From: Favolaschia claudopus
Lineage: Eukaryota; Basidiomycota; Agaricomycetes; Agaricales; Mycenaceae
Assembly: GCA_037176885.1 (NCBI GenBank)
Contig: JAWWNJ010000100.1
Location: forward strand, 124,001 to 188,000
Direction: 5' to 3'
DNA length: 64,000 nt
Under the pieces are notes generated by a model. The model saw only the letters and a program-made list of their open reading frames with translations, did no database searches and was not told the DNA's origin. How positions within the stretch are numbered: position 1 is the first letter of the stretch; every line of letters starts with the position of its first letter. Positions 59,956 through 64,000 of the stretch are shown here, in pieces. Position numbers and translations under genes: made by a program.

Positions 59956-61263
59956 TTATATGAAAAATTCCTCTTCGTCGGATTCATCGCTATCCCAACC
60001 CACGGCTACCAATTGATCCTTGAACGGCGACACGACTTGTTGCGGAATCGGCGGAGGCGGCCCTTCACATAAAGAGAGGATAAATTTCGAAAATAATTCG
60101 TTGATTCTAGGAGTTTCGCGGTCAGTGAATCCAAAGTTCGAACCCAAATAACCTGAAAGAACGCACTCTTTCGGATGCGTGGTGGCGCCAAAATGAGGGG
60201 CATCGGGTATTTGCACAACCTCAACTTTGACGCCGGCGGTACGCAAATGATCGGCCACTTGGTTGGTCGTGGAGATATCGTATGCGACGTCTGCGCCACA
60301 GTGCACCATAAACACGGGACAAGCAATATTTCGCATTGCCTCAAGCGTATACGCTTCCCGTTTGACGAAGAAATCAACACTCGCGACGCGGAAATCGTCC
60401 AAAGCATTGACTCCCCATTGGGAGGTCATGAAGGTTGAGGATACGCGGACGATTCTGACAGCAAAGATAAAAGAATGAGAGCGGGAATGATCTGATGAAA
60501 TAGCATTACGCACGCTTGGAATGCCTCAGACGCTTGCCCATTGACAGACAGTTGGAGGCAGCCTGTAATCGCGTCCCCCATCATCGACCCTGGTTCCAGC
60601 TTCTCCCCTCGGCTTACACCCTCCGCCCAGTAGTCATATATTTCTTGTCGACCCTCACCCACATCGATCGGCTTCGGCCACTATCAGCGTCGATTGTGTT
60701 CGAAGTCTAATTCTCGTACGCACCTCTGTGAGCGGCAGAGACGAGACGACGAATATTGAGAGTACATTGGACGGGAATAGAATCGCAGTTTGTAGCGCGA
60801 TACAGCCGCCCATGGACATCCCGAATAAATGATATCGGGGGATTTGAAGGCTTGACTGACAAGAGAGAGATTAGTAACGATGAAACGATGACCAGCGGCA
60901 GGCACGGTGGCGCACCATGAATAGAGCGACGTCCCGCGCAGCAACCTCACGCCCATACCCTTCTCCCGCTCTCCCTATTGTCCGTGCATGGCATCGTAAA
61001 TCCATTCCAATGAGGTTAAATCGTCGTAGTTCGCGATCCGAGAATTGTGCTAGCAGAAATCGCGTTCGGTGAGGTGGGCTTGGGCGCCGCGTACAGTCCA
61101 GGCACGCACGATGATAAATTATTTTGCCCAGGTAAACCGGATGCAGAAACAGAATCGTCGGAAGGGCGGCGTCGATGCAGGCTGCCGAGGTTTCTGTTGG
61201 CGTAGAAATTACATAGTTGAAGTCGACGACTCCAGTCAGCGTCTCGAGCGTTATTGAGGGCAT
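59956..61263 (-). CDS. Alpha/beta-hydrolase-fold enzyme
   Basis: Five exons, complement of 61110-61263, 60916-61049, 60724-60855, 60514-60671 and 59956-60454, close in frame to 358 residues. The fold's landmarks are in order: an early strand (TILFLHPVYLG), LIGMDLRCHA, the nucleophile elbow GMSMG (in YHLFGMSMGGCIALQ), a late strand with an acidic residue (CPVFMVHCGADVAYDI) and the catalytic His in DAPHFGATTHP. The substrate cannot be told from the sequence; family members include esterases, lactonases and C-C bond hydrolases. The tail is acidic (WDSDESDEEEFFI). The ATG is the first in frame; upstream codons are open but lack an ATG. It is convergent with nothing nearby and divergent from the Old Yellow Enzyme gene about 1.3 kb away. 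Confidence 0.85.
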
Positions 61264-62536
61264 GGGGGGAGGCGGGGAAGCTGGGAGAGAGGAAGACAAG
61301 AGAGGTTTGAGACATATGGCGATCTTAATTGATCTGATGCGTGTGGCTCAGGAGGATCAAGTCGAGATAGCCGAGCGGGCTTTTGAATGCGATGCGTCGA
61401 TACTCATTTGATGCGCCTTGGAAGTAGACGATCTGTTGGCATCGATGTCCTCGCGAAGGTGGGAAGGTACTATCAGGAACTCCGCTCGCTTCGGGATGCA
61501 GCTGAATGGGGGTGAGGTGTTAGTCTCCTCCCCCGCTCGACCGATGGCCGATACGGCTCATTTCCCGGTATCGAAGAACATACAATTGGCCACCGAGAGA
61601 AACTGAGGCAATCGATTAAAGCTTGGACCAGGTCGGTACATGGTCGTACGTTGCACTGAAATTCCGATGAAAAAGACAAGCAGAATTTGCAAATGAATCC
61701 TAACGATATCCAGATTCAGGTTACTTAGTACCAGCCCGAACCTCAGTTTCGAAGCGAAATTGACATCTGAACACCATCAAAGTTGGTACCAGTTCTGGTG
61801 GTGGTGGTTTGGGAGGGTTTGGGAAGAGAATGATTACGATCATTGATGTATGATACGATCAATTTCCAGCTTCAACCTTCGAAAGAGTAGGAAACTCGAA
61901 GAGGCGTGGCTCACAGTGAGAATTGCTACCCTTTCATCTTGATTTTTTCCCCTTTTCCCCTCCTCCATGGAGTGGCTCGCTGAGCTGCTGTATCAAAGGG
62001 TTTTCGGCAGTCCGCTCCGATGCAGTGCTCTCTTCGCATCTTCCATCGTCCCGATTCGTCCTGAAGTGCTTGACTCGGACGCAGTTATGTCCATTATTGC
62101 ACTGAGCAGAATCAAGTCAATCTACCAGGCTATGTCTCATTCTCCATAGGTTCCATTTAACTCAGCCGCAGACAAGTTGATTCAAATGATGCGCCATTGA
62201 TGCGCCATCATGGATGACACATCCCCGCCTTCGGTTCCGCCCGCCTATTCTTGTCTCAGGAAGTGAAAGAAGGAAAGCAAATTTGCTCGCTACTGCCTTA
62301 GAAATGTGAGTTATCCATCGCCAAGCTTCGATGCCAATTATCGAGCAAATTATTCAGGCTTTGATAAGCCTTCATAAGGCTGACTGATGATGATCGCACG
62401 TCGGAGAGGGCTCCGACGATCGCGGTATGAATATAAAACTTGGCGCATGGGAGATCTTGCATACACAAAAAATCAACTCATCCGGGTTGAGAAAGCTCGA
62501 GTCTTTTTCGGGATTCCCAGTGGGTTCAGAGAAAAA
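61264..62536. other. Divergent intergenic region
   Basis: This lies between the hydrolase (minus) and the Old Yellow Enzyme gene (plus), so it holds both promoters. Only short overlapping open frames occur and no RNA gene is seen. Confidence 0.4.

Positions 62537-64000
<1,464 letters not shown>

Overview
The window looks like a nuclear genome segment of an agaricomycete (mushroom-forming basidiomycete). Genes carry many short introns, mostly 45-60 nt with GT..AG ends. The recognisable families are a DUF6535 membrane protein, several F-box proteins, a BTB protein, a TET/JBP-type dioxygenase and a Tsp2-like tetraspanin, a mix typical of that class. I rebuilt exon chains by hand by matching splice phase; every chain given closes in frame, but none has been tested against transcripts.

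Layout. 1-8.6 kb: two degenerate copies of a long dispersed repeat around a frameshifted F-box gene. 8.9-11.8 kb: DUF6535 gene (minus). 12-24.2 kb: two more copies of the long repeat and a 5'-truncated LINE. 24.3-25.7 kb: F-box gene (minus). 27.1-31.6 kb: a 22-exon secreted-protein gene with an exact 721-bp internal tandem duplication. 32.1-33.7 kb: a cluster of B-box plus T-run (RNA polymerase III-like) relics. 33,759-54,006: a giant DNA transposon. 54.7-58.3 kb: tetraspanin gene with unusually long introns. 58.5-59.75 kb: an array of four tRNA-like cassettes. 60.0-61.3 kb: alpha/beta hydrolase (minus). 62.5-64.0 kb: Old Yellow Enzyme gene cut by the window end.

The main discovery is the 20,248-bp element. 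It has long, hierarchical terminal inverted repeats and a 9-bp target duplication (ACAATTTCG). It sits inside the terminal repeat of a ~286-bp MITE: removing the element and one duplication restores that terminal repeat at 23 of 25 positions, which fixes the boundaries independently. Inside are a retrovirus-integrase-like D,D37E transposase (603 aa), a 955-aa TET/JBP-type dioxygenase with an added N-terminal region, a Cys-rich/Lys-rich gene of unknown function, two F-box genes, one BTB gene, and intron-containing captured pieces of host fatty-acid-synthase beta and alpha-tubulin genes. A second, 1.65-kb TIR element is nested just upstream of the transposase. Mirrored palindromic modules suggest the element grew by fusion of units. 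A plausible reading is a gene-capturing cargo transposon that carries its own DNA-demethylation enzyme and ubiquitin-ligase adaptors; that functional link is inference.
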